Of a DNA stretch of 64,000 bases, positions 1 through 8,528 are shown piece after piece. The translations under genes were made by a program, and so were the position numbers. The stretch is taken from positions 558,001 through 622,000 of the forward strand of contig CAVVVP010000010.1 of NCBI GenBank assembly GCA_963751695.1. The letters are read 5' to 3'. Every line of letters begins with the position of its first letter. Positions within the stretch are counted from its first letter, which is position 1. Source of the stretch: SZUA-22 sp963751695. Its GTDB lineage: Bacteria > Bacteroidota > Ignavibacteria > Ignavibacteriales > Melioribacteraceae. Under the pieces are notes generated by a model. The model was given only the letters and a program-made list of their open reading frames with translations, made no database searches and was not told the DNA's origin.

Positions 1-495
1 TTCTTTCAATAGTGCAGCAGAAAAATCTGGTTGAAGCATAACTTCTCCACCACTTAGTGTCATACCTCCGCCTGTATTTCTATAGAATGAGGCATCCTTT
101 TCAACTTCATTAAGCACCTCATCAACTGTCATGGTTTTACCATACATTTCGAATGCACCTTCAGGACACAATGAAGCCAATTCCTCATTTACTCCTGATG
201 CTAATTGCCAGTTTACTTTTACCGTTTTGTTATCCCCTTCAACAAAGAAAAATGCACCACTCGGGAATGGATCCTTAAGACATATACTGCACTTTTTACC
301 TTTACACTTTTGGGGATCATAAGAAAGCTCTGGTTTAAGCTTAATACTTTCAGGATTGCCACACCATTTGCACCTTAATGAGCAACCTTTTAAGAAAACA
401 GTAGTTCGAGTACCAGGACCATCATGAGTACAATAACGCTGGATATTTAATACTGTTCCAATTATTTCACCCTTAATGTTAGTTTGAGTTTTCAT
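1..495 (-). CDS. Glycyl radical enzyme activating enzyme (radical SAM), 3' end cut by window edge
   Basis: This gene would encode the activase that uses S-adenosylmethionine and a 4Fe-4S cluster to place the glycyl radical on the partner enzyme encoded upstream. Translating the minus strand from ATG at 495 gives 165 residues with no stop before the window ends. The radical-SAM motif C-x3-C-x2-C is at C38/C42/C45 (GCSLRCKWCG). Further cysteines at C64, C69, C72 and C110 form the ferredoxin-like insert usual in this family. TLSGGE (146-151) matches the family's glycine-rich SAM-binding stretch. The start is fixed by AGGAGG at 505-510, which lies inside the last codons of the preceding gene. Only one base separates that gene's stop from this ATG, so the two are probably translationally coupled. 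The activase identity is firm; which glycyl radical enzyme it serves is inferred from adjacency. Confidence 0.93.
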   Translation of the reverse strand, partial: MKTQTNIKGEIIGTVLNIQRYCTHDGPGTRTTVFLKGCSLRCKWCGNPESIKLKPELSYDPQKCKGKKCSICLKDPFPSGAFFFVEGDNKTVKVNWQLASGVNEELASLCPEGAFEMYGKTMTVDEVLNEVEKDASFYRNTGGGMTLSGGEVMLQPDFSAALLKE

Positions 496-496
496 C

Positions 497-1660
497 TTAA
501 TTATCCTCCTTGCCAACGTAAATCCCAATGGATTCAGCAATCTTAAGAAATTCATTATCCGGTGATATTGTTCTGACTTTGTTGATTGCATCAGGTAATG
601 GTACAAACTTAATTTCTGGAGGAATAAAAGAAACCATTACTCCATTCTTATTCTCTTTAAATGCTTGAACAGCACCGGCACCATATGCCATACCTAATTG
701 TCTGTCAACAGCAGATGGGTTTCCACCTCTTGCCCATGGGCCAATAACTAATGGATAAGTTTCTTCTGCAATTAGAAGCTGCAGTTCTGTTGCAACCAAT
801 TCAGCAACTTTACCAGAACTATGAATAACGAATCCACTGTTCGAATCACTGGTAGCTAATGGAGAAATTGATGCTTTTAGTGAAGATACTTTTTCTCTTT
901 TCTTATTTCTGTTAATTATTTTAGCACCTTGTGCAACAACTACAACTGCGTAAGGTTTTGATAGAGTAATCTTTTTTCTCAGATTTGCTGCTAAATCCTT
1001 TAAATCCGTAGGAATTTCGGGAATAAGAATCGCGTCAGCACTAGCAGCAATTCCAGATTGAAGTGCCAGCCAACCAGCTTGATCTCCCATCACCTCAACA
1101 ACTGCAATTTTTCTCGCAGACTGAGCAGCTTTTCGTGCTCTATCCAACATTTCAATAGTTAAAGTTAATGTACTATTAAATCCAAACGATACTGAGGTAG
1201 AATCAATATCATTTTCGACAGATCTTGGTATGCAAACTGTGTTAAGTCCTTTGTTACTGAGTCTGTGCATAATGCTTAGTCCAAGTCCGCCAACTACAGA
1301 AATGACACCATCGATGTTTTCCTTTTTTAACATCGCAATCAACTCATCAGATAAATCAACCTCTTCAACCATTTCCAATTCATTTATCCGGCGGACATTA
1401 AATGGATCTACACGGCCGGATTGACCGAGAATACTCCCGGCATTCGGATCAAGGTTTTCAATCAACTGCGGACTAAAATTAATGAGACCGCCATCGGGGT
1501 AGTGTTCTGGATGTAACAGTCCTTCAAAACCATCACGGATGCCAAGAATCTCCCAGCCTAATTTAGAAACGGCGAGACCCGCACCTTTAACTACAGCATT
1601 AATAGCCGGCACAAAACCAGCACCAACCATGATGGCAATACGTTTTTTGCTTTTATTCAT
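497..1660 (-). CDS. Divergent phosphofructokinase-family protein with altered active site
   Basis: The 387 residues follow the PfkA fold from end to end, including VEVMG at 188-192 and RGG in the C-terminal half. The key catalytic stretches differ from the classical enzyme. The N-terminal GGD nucleotide loop reads GAG (residues 13-15). The GGDG[SD] motif reads GGLGL (124-128), so the Mg-ATP/PPi aspartate is gone. The T-I-D-N-D catalytic loop reads SVEND (147-151), with Glu149 where the base Asp is expected. The Arg after VEVMG is Asp193. It lies between a glycyl radical enzyme (100-bp gap) and its activase (1-bp gap), not among glycolysis genes. It may be a kinase for another substrate, or a non-catalytic ligand-binding regulator. 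Family membership is clear; true 6-phosphofructokinase activity is doubtful. Confidence 0.8.
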   Translation of the reverse strand: MNKSKKRIAIMVGAGFVPAINAVVKGAGLAVSKLGWEILGIRDGFEGLLHPEHYPDGGLINFSPQLIENLDPNAGSILGQSGRVDPFNVRRINELEMVEEVDLSDELIAMLKKENIDGVISVVGGLGLSIMHRLSNKGLNTVCIPRSVENDIDSTSVSFGFNSTLTLTIEMLDRARKAAQSARKIAVVEVMGDQAGWLALQSGIAASADAILIPEIPTDLKDLAANLRKKITLSKPYAVVVVAQGAKIINRNKKREKVSSLKASISPLATSDSNSGFVIHSSGKVAELVATELQLLIAEETYPLVIGPWARGGNPSAVDRQLGMAYGAGAVQAFKENKNGVMVSFIPPEIKFVPLPDAINKVRTISPDNEFLKIAESIGIYVGKEDN

Positions 1661-1760
1661 TATACTATCCTAATTGTTAAAATAATTTTTTATAAAGCTT
1701 GTTTAATAAAGCAAGGCACAACAATTGCCATACCCTGCTTAATTTTATTCTTAATCAGAC

Positions 1761-4406
1761 TTATTCGCAACTCTGCATTGTACGTTCAATTATTTCGTTC
1801 TGTACACCTACATGAAGCTTGGTAAAGAAGGCACTGAAGCCGGCTACTCGAACTACAAGGTCGCGGTAGTTTTCAGGATGCTTTTGCGCGTCTCTCAACT
1901 TCTGCGTATCCAGTACATTGAACTGAATGTGGTATCCACCGTTTTGGAATAAGGTTCTCACCAAATTCATCATGCTCTCACGGCCTTTGCGTGTTTTTAA
2001 TTGATCTGGTGGAAGTTTCATATTCATATGCGTGGCGCACCACTTGGCAGCATCATTACCTTTTGCAGCAGAATTTATCAGGGCAGTTGCTCCGTTCACA
2101 TCAGTTCCCCGCATGGCTGACAAACTTCCATCGGTAAGTGCCTCTCCGGCCTTCTTGCCGGTTGGCAATGCCCCGGTTACCAAACCCATCAGGTTGTGGA
2201 CACTCTTGGTATATTGGTCCAGCGAGGTCTTCATATTCTTGCTGATATAATTACCGCCGCCATCGACACTTTGGAAGGCGTGTAAAATACTGTTATTCAC
2301 TCGGCGAAGCATAAGGTCTACTTCATCGATGTCATTACCGTATTTGGGTGCTTCCTCGTAGCACATTTTATGAACCTTCTCGTACTTCCCTTCGAAATTG
2401 GCCTTCAGAGCTTTCATCAATTCGGCCATGCTTAGCTTTTTCTTGTCAAATACAAGATCCTTTACGGCCATAAGGCCGTTTGCGGCATCAACACCACCCA
2501 CAGATATCTGGGCAACGGTGTAGTAGTTTGCGCCACCTTTCCAGGTTTCTGTACCTGTTTCAATACATCCTTTCGTTAGGAGCGAGCGCCATGTACATGG
2601 TAGGAAATCTGCATTCAGCATGTTCGAAATCCAGGCTCCTCTACGGAGTGTATCTTCACAAAACTGAAGTTGACCTTCAAAGGCAGTGTATAGTTCTTCA
2701 AAGTTTTTGAAATCTTCGGCCTTTCCCGTTTTAGGTCCTACCTGCATTTTGATGCGTGGATCGTATCCATCGTTTAGGGTTAATTCCAGAATCTTACCAA
2801 GATTAGGCTGCCCTTCTACTGGGTGACCGGTTTCGTAAGGGATGTAGCTACCTACGCAAGCACCTACACAAGTACGTCTGGCTTTCCCAATCGGAAGGTC
2901 GCCTACCCTGTCGCTATGGCCCCAAATATGTAAGGCTCGCTTCATCATTACATCGGCGTTGAGGAACTGTGGCATGCCGACACCCGTGTTGATGCAGTCG
3001 AGTACTTTTTCGACGAACTTGCCCGGTGTTTTTGGAGTAAGTGCACAAGATAAAGGTGGCTGCGGGTACGAAAGATATATACATGAATCGAGAATTACGT
3101 AGTCCATTTCAGCAGTAGCATCATCGCCCTCCTCGGTATAACCAGCAAGGGTAATACTTTGCCCAAGGTCAGCAGAGTTCTGCAGCAAAACCTTCTCTCC
3201 ATAATAATAGTTAATCTCATTCAGCCTGATAACCAGGTTCTCAAACATAAATACGGCGTCGTCATAGTCAATCAGTCCAGCAGCCTTGTCAGCCTGGTAA
3301 TAGGGTTCCAGCATCTGACCCAGGTAAGCTTGCGAGTATCCGCAACCAACTTGTTCAAGTTCAGCCACCAGGTGACTGAAGTAATGACTCTGTATTGCCT
3401 CCCGCAAGTTACGTGCAGGATGCTCTGGAACCCATTCGCATGTTTCTGCAATGGAAATCAGTTCCGCCTTACGGGTTTTATCGGTTTCTTTTTCAGCCAT
3501 CTCGCGAGCTAGTGCAGCATAACGGTTCGCCCAGCGGACAACCGCTTTCATTAAAATAAGACTAGCCTTGTAAAAATAGAATTTTTCTGTGTTCTCCAAA
3601 CGCATATCCAGAGCCATCATCCGTTCTTCAACGTCCTTGATCACACTGGCAATACCCTCCTGGTAAATCATCGGGTAGTTTAGGTTACCGCCACCTCCTG
3701 GCCAGTCATGGAAAGGTACAACGAGGCCTGCCTGGTAGGCCGAGCTTGGATTAAAACCATAGCGCTGTTCGAATATCGATTCTGTACGGCTCTTCAGCCC
3801 ACGTTTGTCCCAGTAATCGAGCGCCCATTGATTGGCTTCCTTGTCTTCCTTGGTTTTTGACTTCTCTACGGTTTTCTCTTCCTTCATCCAATTAACATTC
3901 CATTCAGGATTAGGATAGATAGCCATGTAGCTGCCTGCCATGGTACCCACAAACAAGTTATCGTCGATGAAAAGCTTCTTGCGATCTAACAAAGCCGCCA
4001 AAAACTTAGCCCGCTTTAAGATTTGTACGTCACCGTCCGTCTCTTCATATACATCTTTCATGATCCTGATTCGCTCGAAATCGAGTTCCTGAGGCGTACT
4101 TCTTTGACGCTCTTTCAATCGGTCAATACGTTTTGTATCGGCGTTTACCTTTCCAGTAGTCACTTTTTTCTTAGAAACTGCTGGGGCTTTCTTAGCAGCC
4201 GTTTTCTTTTTGGGTGCTGCTTTTTTAACACCCTTTGGAGCAGCACTCTTTTTTGTCGGGGCTTTTTTAGCAGCCGTTTTCTTTTTGGGTGCTGCTTTTT
4301 TAACACCTTTAGTTTCTTTTAAAGTGTTCCTTAATACATCCTTTAAGGTGCCAACAAGTTCAGCATCAACTTTAGAACGTTTTACTGCTACTTTTCGCTT
4401 GCTCAT
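1761..4406 (-). CDS. Glycyl radical enzyme (PFL/dehydratase/X-succinate synthase superfamily) with basic N-terminal tail
   Basis: The protein has 881 residues. Residues from about 95 onward form the glycyl radical enzyme fold, ending in the radical loop RVAGFSA with the radical glycine at Gly856. The thiyl-radical site is probably in C-V-G-A-C-V-G (Cys513, Cys517). The C-x-E triad typical of glycerol/diol dehydratases, choline lyase and hydroxyphenylacetate decarboxylase is absent, since Gly follows at the Glu position. It also lacks the adjacent Cys-Cys pair of pyruvate formate-lyase. The substrate is therefore unassigned. Residues 35-82 are a Lys/Ala/Pro-rich, histone-H1-like tail built on two repeats of KKAAPKKKTAAKKAP, which is unusual for this family. 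The PFK-fold protein and activase follow in the same direction, and a rhodanese-like gene precedes. The enzyme needs anoxic conditions by family knowledge. Confidence 0.9.
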   Translation of the reverse strand: MSKRKVAVKRSKVDAELVGTLKDVLRNTLKETKGVKKAAPKKKTAAKKAPTKKSAAPKGVKKAAPKKKTAAKKAPAVSKKKVTTGKVNADTKRIDRLKERQRSTPQELDFERIRIMKDVYEETDGDVQILKRAKFLAALLDRKKLFIDDNLFVGTMAGSYMAIYPNPEWNVNWMKEEKTVEKSKTKEDKEANQWALDYWDKRGLKSRTESIFEQRYGFNPSSAYQAGLVVPFHDWPGGGGNLNYPMIYQEGIASVIKDVEERMMALDMRLENTEKFYFYKASLILMKAVVRWANRYAALAREMAEKETDKTRKAELISIAETCEWVPEHPARNLREAIQSHYFSHLVAELEQVGCGYSQAYLGQMLEPYYQADKAAGLIDYDDAVFMFENLVIRLNEINYYYGEKVLLQNSADLGQSITLAGYTEEGDDATAEMDYVILDSCIYLSYPQPPLSCALTPKTPGKFVEKVLDCINTGVGMPQFLNADVMMKRALHIWGHSDRVGDLPIGKARRTCVGACVGSYIPYETGHPVEGQPNLGKILELTLNDGYDPRIKMQVGPKTGKAEDFKNFEELYTAFEGQLQFCEDTLRRGAWISNMLNADFLPCTWRSLLTKGCIETGTETWKGGANYYTVAQISVGGVDAANGLMAVKDLVFDKKKLSMAELMKALKANFEGKYEKVHKMCYEEAPKYGNDIDEVDLMLRRVNNSILHAFQSVDGGGNYISKNMKTSLDQYTKSVHNLMGLVTGALPTGKKAGEALTDGSLSAMRGTDVNGATALINSAAKGNDAAKWCATHMNMKLPPDQLKTRKGRESMMNLVRTLFQNGGYHIQFNVLDTQKLRDAQKHPENYRDLVVRVAGFSAFFTKLHVGVQNEIIERTMQSCE
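4183..4307. repeat. Two 50-bp direct repeats in the glycyl radical enzyme tail
   Basis: Positions 4183-4232 and 4258-4307 are two 50-base copies that differ at a single base, separated by 25 bases. They encode the two copies of the Lys/Ala/Pro block in the N-terminal tail of the glycyl radical enzyme. Near-identity at the DNA level points to a recent duplication, and the copy number could vary between strains. Confidence 0.9.
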
Positions 4407-4505
4407 TATACTCTCCCTTTTCTTGTTATTTTATTGAGTTATTAGTAAAATCTAAATCTTTTTTTTCTATTATCTAACTATTTGAACTTTGGATATCTTA
4501 TGTAC

Positions 4506-5159
4506 CTACTTCTCTTGCTTTATGATCATTTTATCTGGTATAAGACCGTAAGTCCATGGTACATCAGAATTTTTCCATCCGTTCTTCATCCTCTTTCCGT
4601 GGTAAAGGTTGTCAGGATCTTTGACCTTATCTCCCTCAAAACCGTCTGTTATATTGTAAACATTCTTGAAACCTTCAGCCGCAAGCATATTTACAGAAAT
4701 GGCGCTACGTCCTCCCGACCTACAAGTAACTAGAATGATATCATCCAGTTTAAACAACTCTTTGACCTGGGAAACAAAATCAGCATTTGGTTTCATTGAA
4801 AAATGTTTTTTTTCTGCATCCCATTCATAAGTTTGATACGCAAACGGGATATTCCATGCCATTTCAGCATGACCGATAAAAATATATTCTTCAGGAGTTC
4901 TAACATCTATTATCTTTACATCATCAGGGGCAGAAACCCACTTAGAATAAGCCTCATTTGAGGTTACATAAAGACCTAGTTTCGTTTGTTTTCCTTTAGG
5001 GAGTTCAGACTTTGCCTCTTGTGAGAAGATCTTCGGTACAATGAGTAAAGAAATAAAAGCAAAAAGAACAAAAAGCGATAAGTATCGCTTACCATGACTC
5101 TGGCCCGGTCCAAATAATTCCCGTTCTTTCAAGCTTTCTTTCTGTTTAATTTGTTGCAT
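4506..5159 (-). CDS. Membrane-anchored rhodanese-like sulfurtransferase domain protein
   Basis: The 217-residue protein has a cytosolic N-terminus of about 25 residues, one hydrophobic segment near 27-43, and a rhodanese domain from about 65 to 200. The active-site loop is CRSGGRS with the catalytic Cys146; IIDVRTPEEY (83-92) is the usual CH2A motif. The domain would therefore sit on the outer face of the inner membrane. The family carries sulfane sulfur on that cysteine or binds small anions, but the partner is unknown. The start is supported by AGGAGG just upstream of the ATG at 5159. The gene is 99 bp upstream of the glycyl radical enzyme on the same strand, so it may be co-transcribed; a functional link is only inference. 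Confidence 0.85.
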   Translation of the reverse strand: MQQIKQKESLKERELFGPGQSHGKRYLSLFVLFAFISLLIVPKIFSQEAKSELPKGKQTKLGLYVTSNEAYSKWVSAPDDVKIIDVRTPEEYIFIGHAEMAWNIPFAYQTYEWDAEKKHFSMKPNADFVSQVKELFKLDDIILVTCRSGGRSAISVNMLAAEGFKNVYNITDGFEGDKVKDPDNLYHGKRMKNGWKNSDVPWTYGLIPDKMIIKQEK

Positions 5160-5202
5160 AACTTACTCCTCCTAATAGAAATGGTAAAACTATTTTATTC
5201 AT
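5146..5202 (-). CDS. Possible 18-residue leader peptide overlapping the rhodanese start
   Basis: A small open frame starts at ATG 5202, directly behind its own AGGAGG sequence near 5208, and encodes MNKIVLPFLLGGVSYATN. Its last 14 bases overlap the first codons of the rhodanese gene in another frame. The rhodanese ribosome-binding site lies inside this frame, in the Gly-Gly-Val codons. The layout fits a translated leader that couples or tunes rhodanese translation. It could also be chance created by two purine-rich sites. Confidence 0.35.
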   Translation of the reverse strand: MNKIVLPFLLGGVSYATN

Positions 5203-5388
5203 TTACTCCTCCTTAAAATAAATTTTATGCTTCATAATTTTGTTACTTAAATGTTATTGCTAAAAAACATTAATAGACATTTTAGATCTTTTAGTTGAAC
5301 GAAATCATTCTCATAAAAATCCCTTCAATATATAATCAGCATGCCGACTGAAGTTTAATACCAATCGACACGCAACTAACAATTATTA

Positions 5389-5859
5389 CTACTCACTACC
5401 TTGCTTTTCAAACAATGGTAAATTTGCAGCTATACCTATGTCTAATAATAGTTGAATAGCATGCTCTACTTGCATAAACTTTGCAGCAACTGTAGGTGTA
5501 AGTGCCTTAGATATTTTTTTATAATATTTTTTATTGAGACTTTGACGATCTTCTAAAAAACTAAAAGAATTTTTTATCAGTTCATCAGCTTTCTTGTCAG
5601 TCATGATATCGTAGTTTGCTGCGAAGTCTTTAATGTTTGCTAAACGTTTATCTGCTAATTTTTCTAATTGATTTTCAAATTCGTTATAGATGGGCCAGAA
5701 AGCTTCTGATTGTTGATCAGTAAACTCCATCACTTCAGTAATTATTTCCTTCTTACCTGTTTTCACATCCGATTTTAGAAGTTCAATATAGCTTTGAACA
5801 TCTTGTGCAATCGAGGATGTGAATGCAATTAATACAAAGAGTACAAAAATCTTTTTCAT
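5389..5859 (-). CDS. Periplasmic Spy/CpxP-like helical protein
   Basis: The 156-residue protein begins with a clear signal peptide ending near SSIAQ (residue 19). The mature part is almost entirely helical. It carries the pattern of small periplasmic Spy/CpxP-like proteins: E-F-T-D-Q-Q near the start, W-P-I-Y in the middle, and a late L-T-P-T-V-A-A-K-F block that resembles the L-T-x-x-Q repeat. Proteins of this kind act as envelope-stress chaperones in enterobacteria; here the role is inferred from shape and context only. It is first in a minus-strand run with an HdeD-like protein, coiled-coil proteins and outer-membrane proteins, which supports a stress-response setting. Confidence 0.6.
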   Translation of the reverse strand: MKKIFVLFVLIAFTSSIAQDVQSYIELLKSDVKTGKKEIITEVMEFTDQQSEAFWPIYNEFENQLEKLADKRLANIKDFAANYDIMTDKKADELIKNSFSFLEDRQSLNKKYYKKISKALTPTVAAKFMQVEHAIQLLLDIGIAANLPLFEKQGSE

Positions 5860-5913
5860 TTTATTTTTCCTTTAAATTATGTTGATTTTAATTGATTAAC
5901 TCTGACTCATTTT

Positions 5914-6492
5914 TTAGCTAATTTCATTTTTAAGTTTCTTGATCTTGAAAGCTAAAGCAATCATAACGATTCCGCCAATTAATGCAAAAGTTGCAAGAAT
6001 ATATACAAATACAAGCGCAGAAAAGAGTGGATTCATTAGTAATGATAAACCAAGTAGTGATGTTAATACTCCACCGATAATCATCATCCATTCACCGGAT
6101 GTTTTACGAAAACGGAATCCGATCACTATAGATGAAACACCGGATAATACTATCATTATTCCTGCAATTGATGCTATAAATGAAGCAGAAAATAGTGTGG
6201 TTAATACTGGGTGTGCTAATATTGCTAGACCGGCAAGAATACTTACAACACCAGAAAATATTCCCCATCCCCAGTTCTCATAAACTTTTCTTCCTGTGAA
6301 GGATGCAAGTAAAGTAAAAATACCATCAACTAGCCAGTATATACCCAGAAAAACAATAATAACTGCTAAGGTTGCGGCTGTATTTGTAAAAAGTGAGATA
6401 CCTAGCAGAACAGCTACAATACCTCGTAAAAGTACAAGCCACCAGATATCTGATACTAATTGACCTACTAATGTGTTTTCATCTGCCTCCAT
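5914..6492 (-). CDS. HdeD-family (DUF308) membrane protein
   Basis: The 192-residue protein has six evenly spaced hydrophobic segments arranged as three related pairs, which is the DUF308/HdeD architecture. Typical family stretches include LLRGIVAVLLGI near the N-terminus, a central G-I-F-S-G-V-V-S-I-L-A-G-L motif and I-G-G-V-L-T-S-L-L-G-L later. HdeD is linked to acid resistance in Escherichia coli; its molecular activity is not known. The gene sits 54 bp upstream of the Spy-like gene and 62 bp downstream of a large lipoprotein gene on the same strand. Confidence 0.85.
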   Translation of the reverse strand: MEADENTLVGQLVSDIWWLVLLRGIVAVLLGISLFTNTAATLAVIIVFLGIYWLVDGIFTLLASFTGRKVYENWGWGIFSGVVSILAGLAILAHPVLTTLFSASFIASIAGIMIVLSGVSSIVIGFRFRKTSGEWMMIIGGVLTSLLGLSLLMNPLFSALVFVYILATFALIGGIVMIALAFKIKKLKNEIS

Positions 6493-6554
6493 AATAATCT
6501 CCTGTAAGATTAGTTAATGATATTTATTTTTGTGAAACTCTTTTAAAAATTGTT

Positions 6555-8519
6555 TTATTTTCTAACAATACTAATCTCAATTTTGTTAATTGCATTCATT
6601 GATTTATCCAATTCAACAAGTAGCTCATAGATTTTGATTTCAATCAATTGCTTTAAAACTCCACCATCAATATTCTCAACAAACCCACTTTGCAATATTA
6701 GATCTACTAATTTTTGTGTCGATTCATCAACATTGATATTACCTACTAACTGGCTTATCATTTCTGTCAGCCCAATTAATAAATCCTCTTCCGAAATACT
6801 ATTACCCACTATACCTACCAACCAACCTGATATTTTTTCTGCGGCAGCTTCAATATTAATTTCGCTCAATCGTTCCATTATTGGTAAAGTTAAGTTGTAA
6901 ATATTATCAACACTAAAAACTTCCATTATTTTATAATGGATTATTTCTGAAAGGTTTTCAGCAACTTCTTCGCCGTTAAACAAATCAGCCAGCTCGCTTA
7001 ACTTATCTTCGAGGAATGTAACTATTTGGGGTTCTGCTATCTCCACTATATTATTTATCCATGCAGCTATAACTTGCGAAGCCTGATCGGCTGGTATATC
7101 CTGCAAATGGAATATTGCCGATTCAACTCCATGGGATATGAGGCTATTCATAATCGCAATTATTTTTTTAGCTAAGGCAGCTGAGGCTTCTTCATTAGTT
7201 TGATCATTGAGAGAAGTTTTAATCACTGTAAGTACTGAAGTAAGAATTTGCTTTACACTTTTCCAATCAGGATCGAGTTCTAATCCAGGGAATGTTGCAT
7301 TTAAGTTATAAACTAGTGGAATCAAAACACTATCAATAATATCCTGTGCTAGAGCTGGTATATGAAGAGTATTTGTTGTTCGTAATGTTTCCATAAACGG
7401 TATGAGCGAAGTAGTCAAATTCTCTTCATCAAAAAAGTATTCGGTAATTACAGATCCCAAAGTGTCAGAAAGTTGAATAATGGTTGTGGAATCAATCTGC
7501 GAAAATGAAATCCAGATAGGGTAAATTTTATTGTAAATATTTTCCTCTGAAAATTTGTTTGCAATTACACCATAAATTGCCTCTGCAATAACTGGAACCA
7601 GCGTTGGGAGCGTTTCATTTTCAAACTTCTGTAAAATGGGAAGGATTGCTTCATAGATATCAGATTGACTAATATTTGTCTCAATCCTACTAGATATTTG
7701 CTCAGCCAATTCTTGAGCTCTTTGCTCAGGATTATCTATCTTAAGTTGCTCAAGCAACTCAAATACTTTATCGTAAACAAGAGTTTCCCAATCTACCTCT
7801 TTCAGCTTATGAAGTAATATTTCAGCAAGTTTTTGAGATATTTCTTCTGGATTTTGATTAATTTCTTCCAGTTTACCATGAATTAAATCATAAAGTAACT
7901 GCTGAATAGTAGATTGTATTTCTTCATTTCCCAAAATTTTATCAACTACGGCATCAGCAAGGTCTCCTGGTTTCCCCAAATATATGGACTCTATTATTCT
8001 TTGATTCAGAAACTCATTTATTTTACTATTGGTTATGTTGCCGGAAGTCATTGTAAAAAGATCTTCGTTCTCCCTATATCTATAAGCATAAGTCATAACA
8101 CGAGCACTATCTGGATTCATCCTTATTTCATATGAGTTTAGTACATTATAATGACCTACTTGATAATATTCTCCGTTTCCTAATTTATCACCATAAATCT
8201 TAGCACCTGTAAACTGGTAGCTATAATTTTTCTGACGATTGTCGTTTCCGAATATTTCATATGAGTGGTATTGCCCAGGTTGCACCATTCCATTCTCATC
8301 TGCAACATTAGCCAAGAACGGCAACGCCCTCACTTCATATTTGACATCAATAATTAAATCGTTAAATCCCCATAAGTTATTCCTTAGTAAAATCTCAGTA
8401 TCTTTTATTTTTTCAACTGCACTAAAATCCGGAGATAAAAGGGGATCATCTTCTTCACATGAAATAAATAAAAGTGATGTAAATACTAAAGCTAAAATTG
8501 ATTTATTTTTCATAGTCAT
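6555..8519 (-). CDS. Large helical lipoprotein of unknown function
   Basis: I do not recognise this 654-residue protein. It starts with a lipoprotein signal peptide whose lipobox ends in LLFISC, followed by acidic residues. The first 170 residues look beta-rich, with many Tyr and Gly. From about 180 to the end it is a long series of amphipathic helices. Units recur with the pattern I-x-x-L/I-P-x-hydrophobic-x-x-x-L followed by Ser/Asn-rich turns, which suggests a repeat solenoid. It probably faces the periplasm or the inner leaf of the outer membrane. It lies 9 bp downstream of an outer-membrane beta-barrel gene, so the two are likely co-expressed and may work together. Confidence 0.7.
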   Translation of the reverse strand: MTMKNKSILALVFTSLLFISCEEDDPLLSPDFSAVEKIKDTEILLRNNLWGFNDLIIDVKYEVRALPFLANVADENGMVQPGQYHSYEIFGNDNRQKNYSYQFTGAKIYGDKLGNGEYYQVGHYNVLNSYEIRMNPDSARVMTYAYRYRENEDLFTMTSGNITNSKINEFLNQRIIESIYLGKPGDLADAVVDKILGNEEIQSTIQQLLYDLIHGKLEEINQNPEEISQKLAEILLHKLKEVDWETLVYDKVFELLEQLKIDNPEQRAQELAEQISSRIETNISQSDIYEAILPILQKFENETLPTLVPVIAEAIYGVIANKFSEENIYNKIYPIWISFSQIDSTTIIQLSDTLGSVITEYFFDEENLTTSLIPFMETLRTTNTLHIPALAQDIIDSVLIPLVYNLNATFPGLELDPDWKSVKQILTSVLTVIKTSLNDQTNEEASAALAKKIIAIMNSLISHGVESAIFHLQDIPADQASQVIAAWINNIVEIAEPQIVTFLEDKLSELADLFNGEEVAENLSEIIHYKIMEVFSVDNIYNLTLPIMERLSEINIEAAAEKISGWLVGIVGNSISEEDLLIGLTEMISQLVGNINVDESTQKLVDLILQSGFVENIDGGVLKQLIEIKIYELLVELDKSMNAINKIEISIVRK

Positions 8520-8528
8520 ATTCTTCCT

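Noticed and set aside
4023..4437. Plus-strand open frames across the glycyl radical enzyme tail
   Set aside because: They are antisense to the Lys/Ala repeat; low-complexity repeats keep opposite frames open. No family features are visible.
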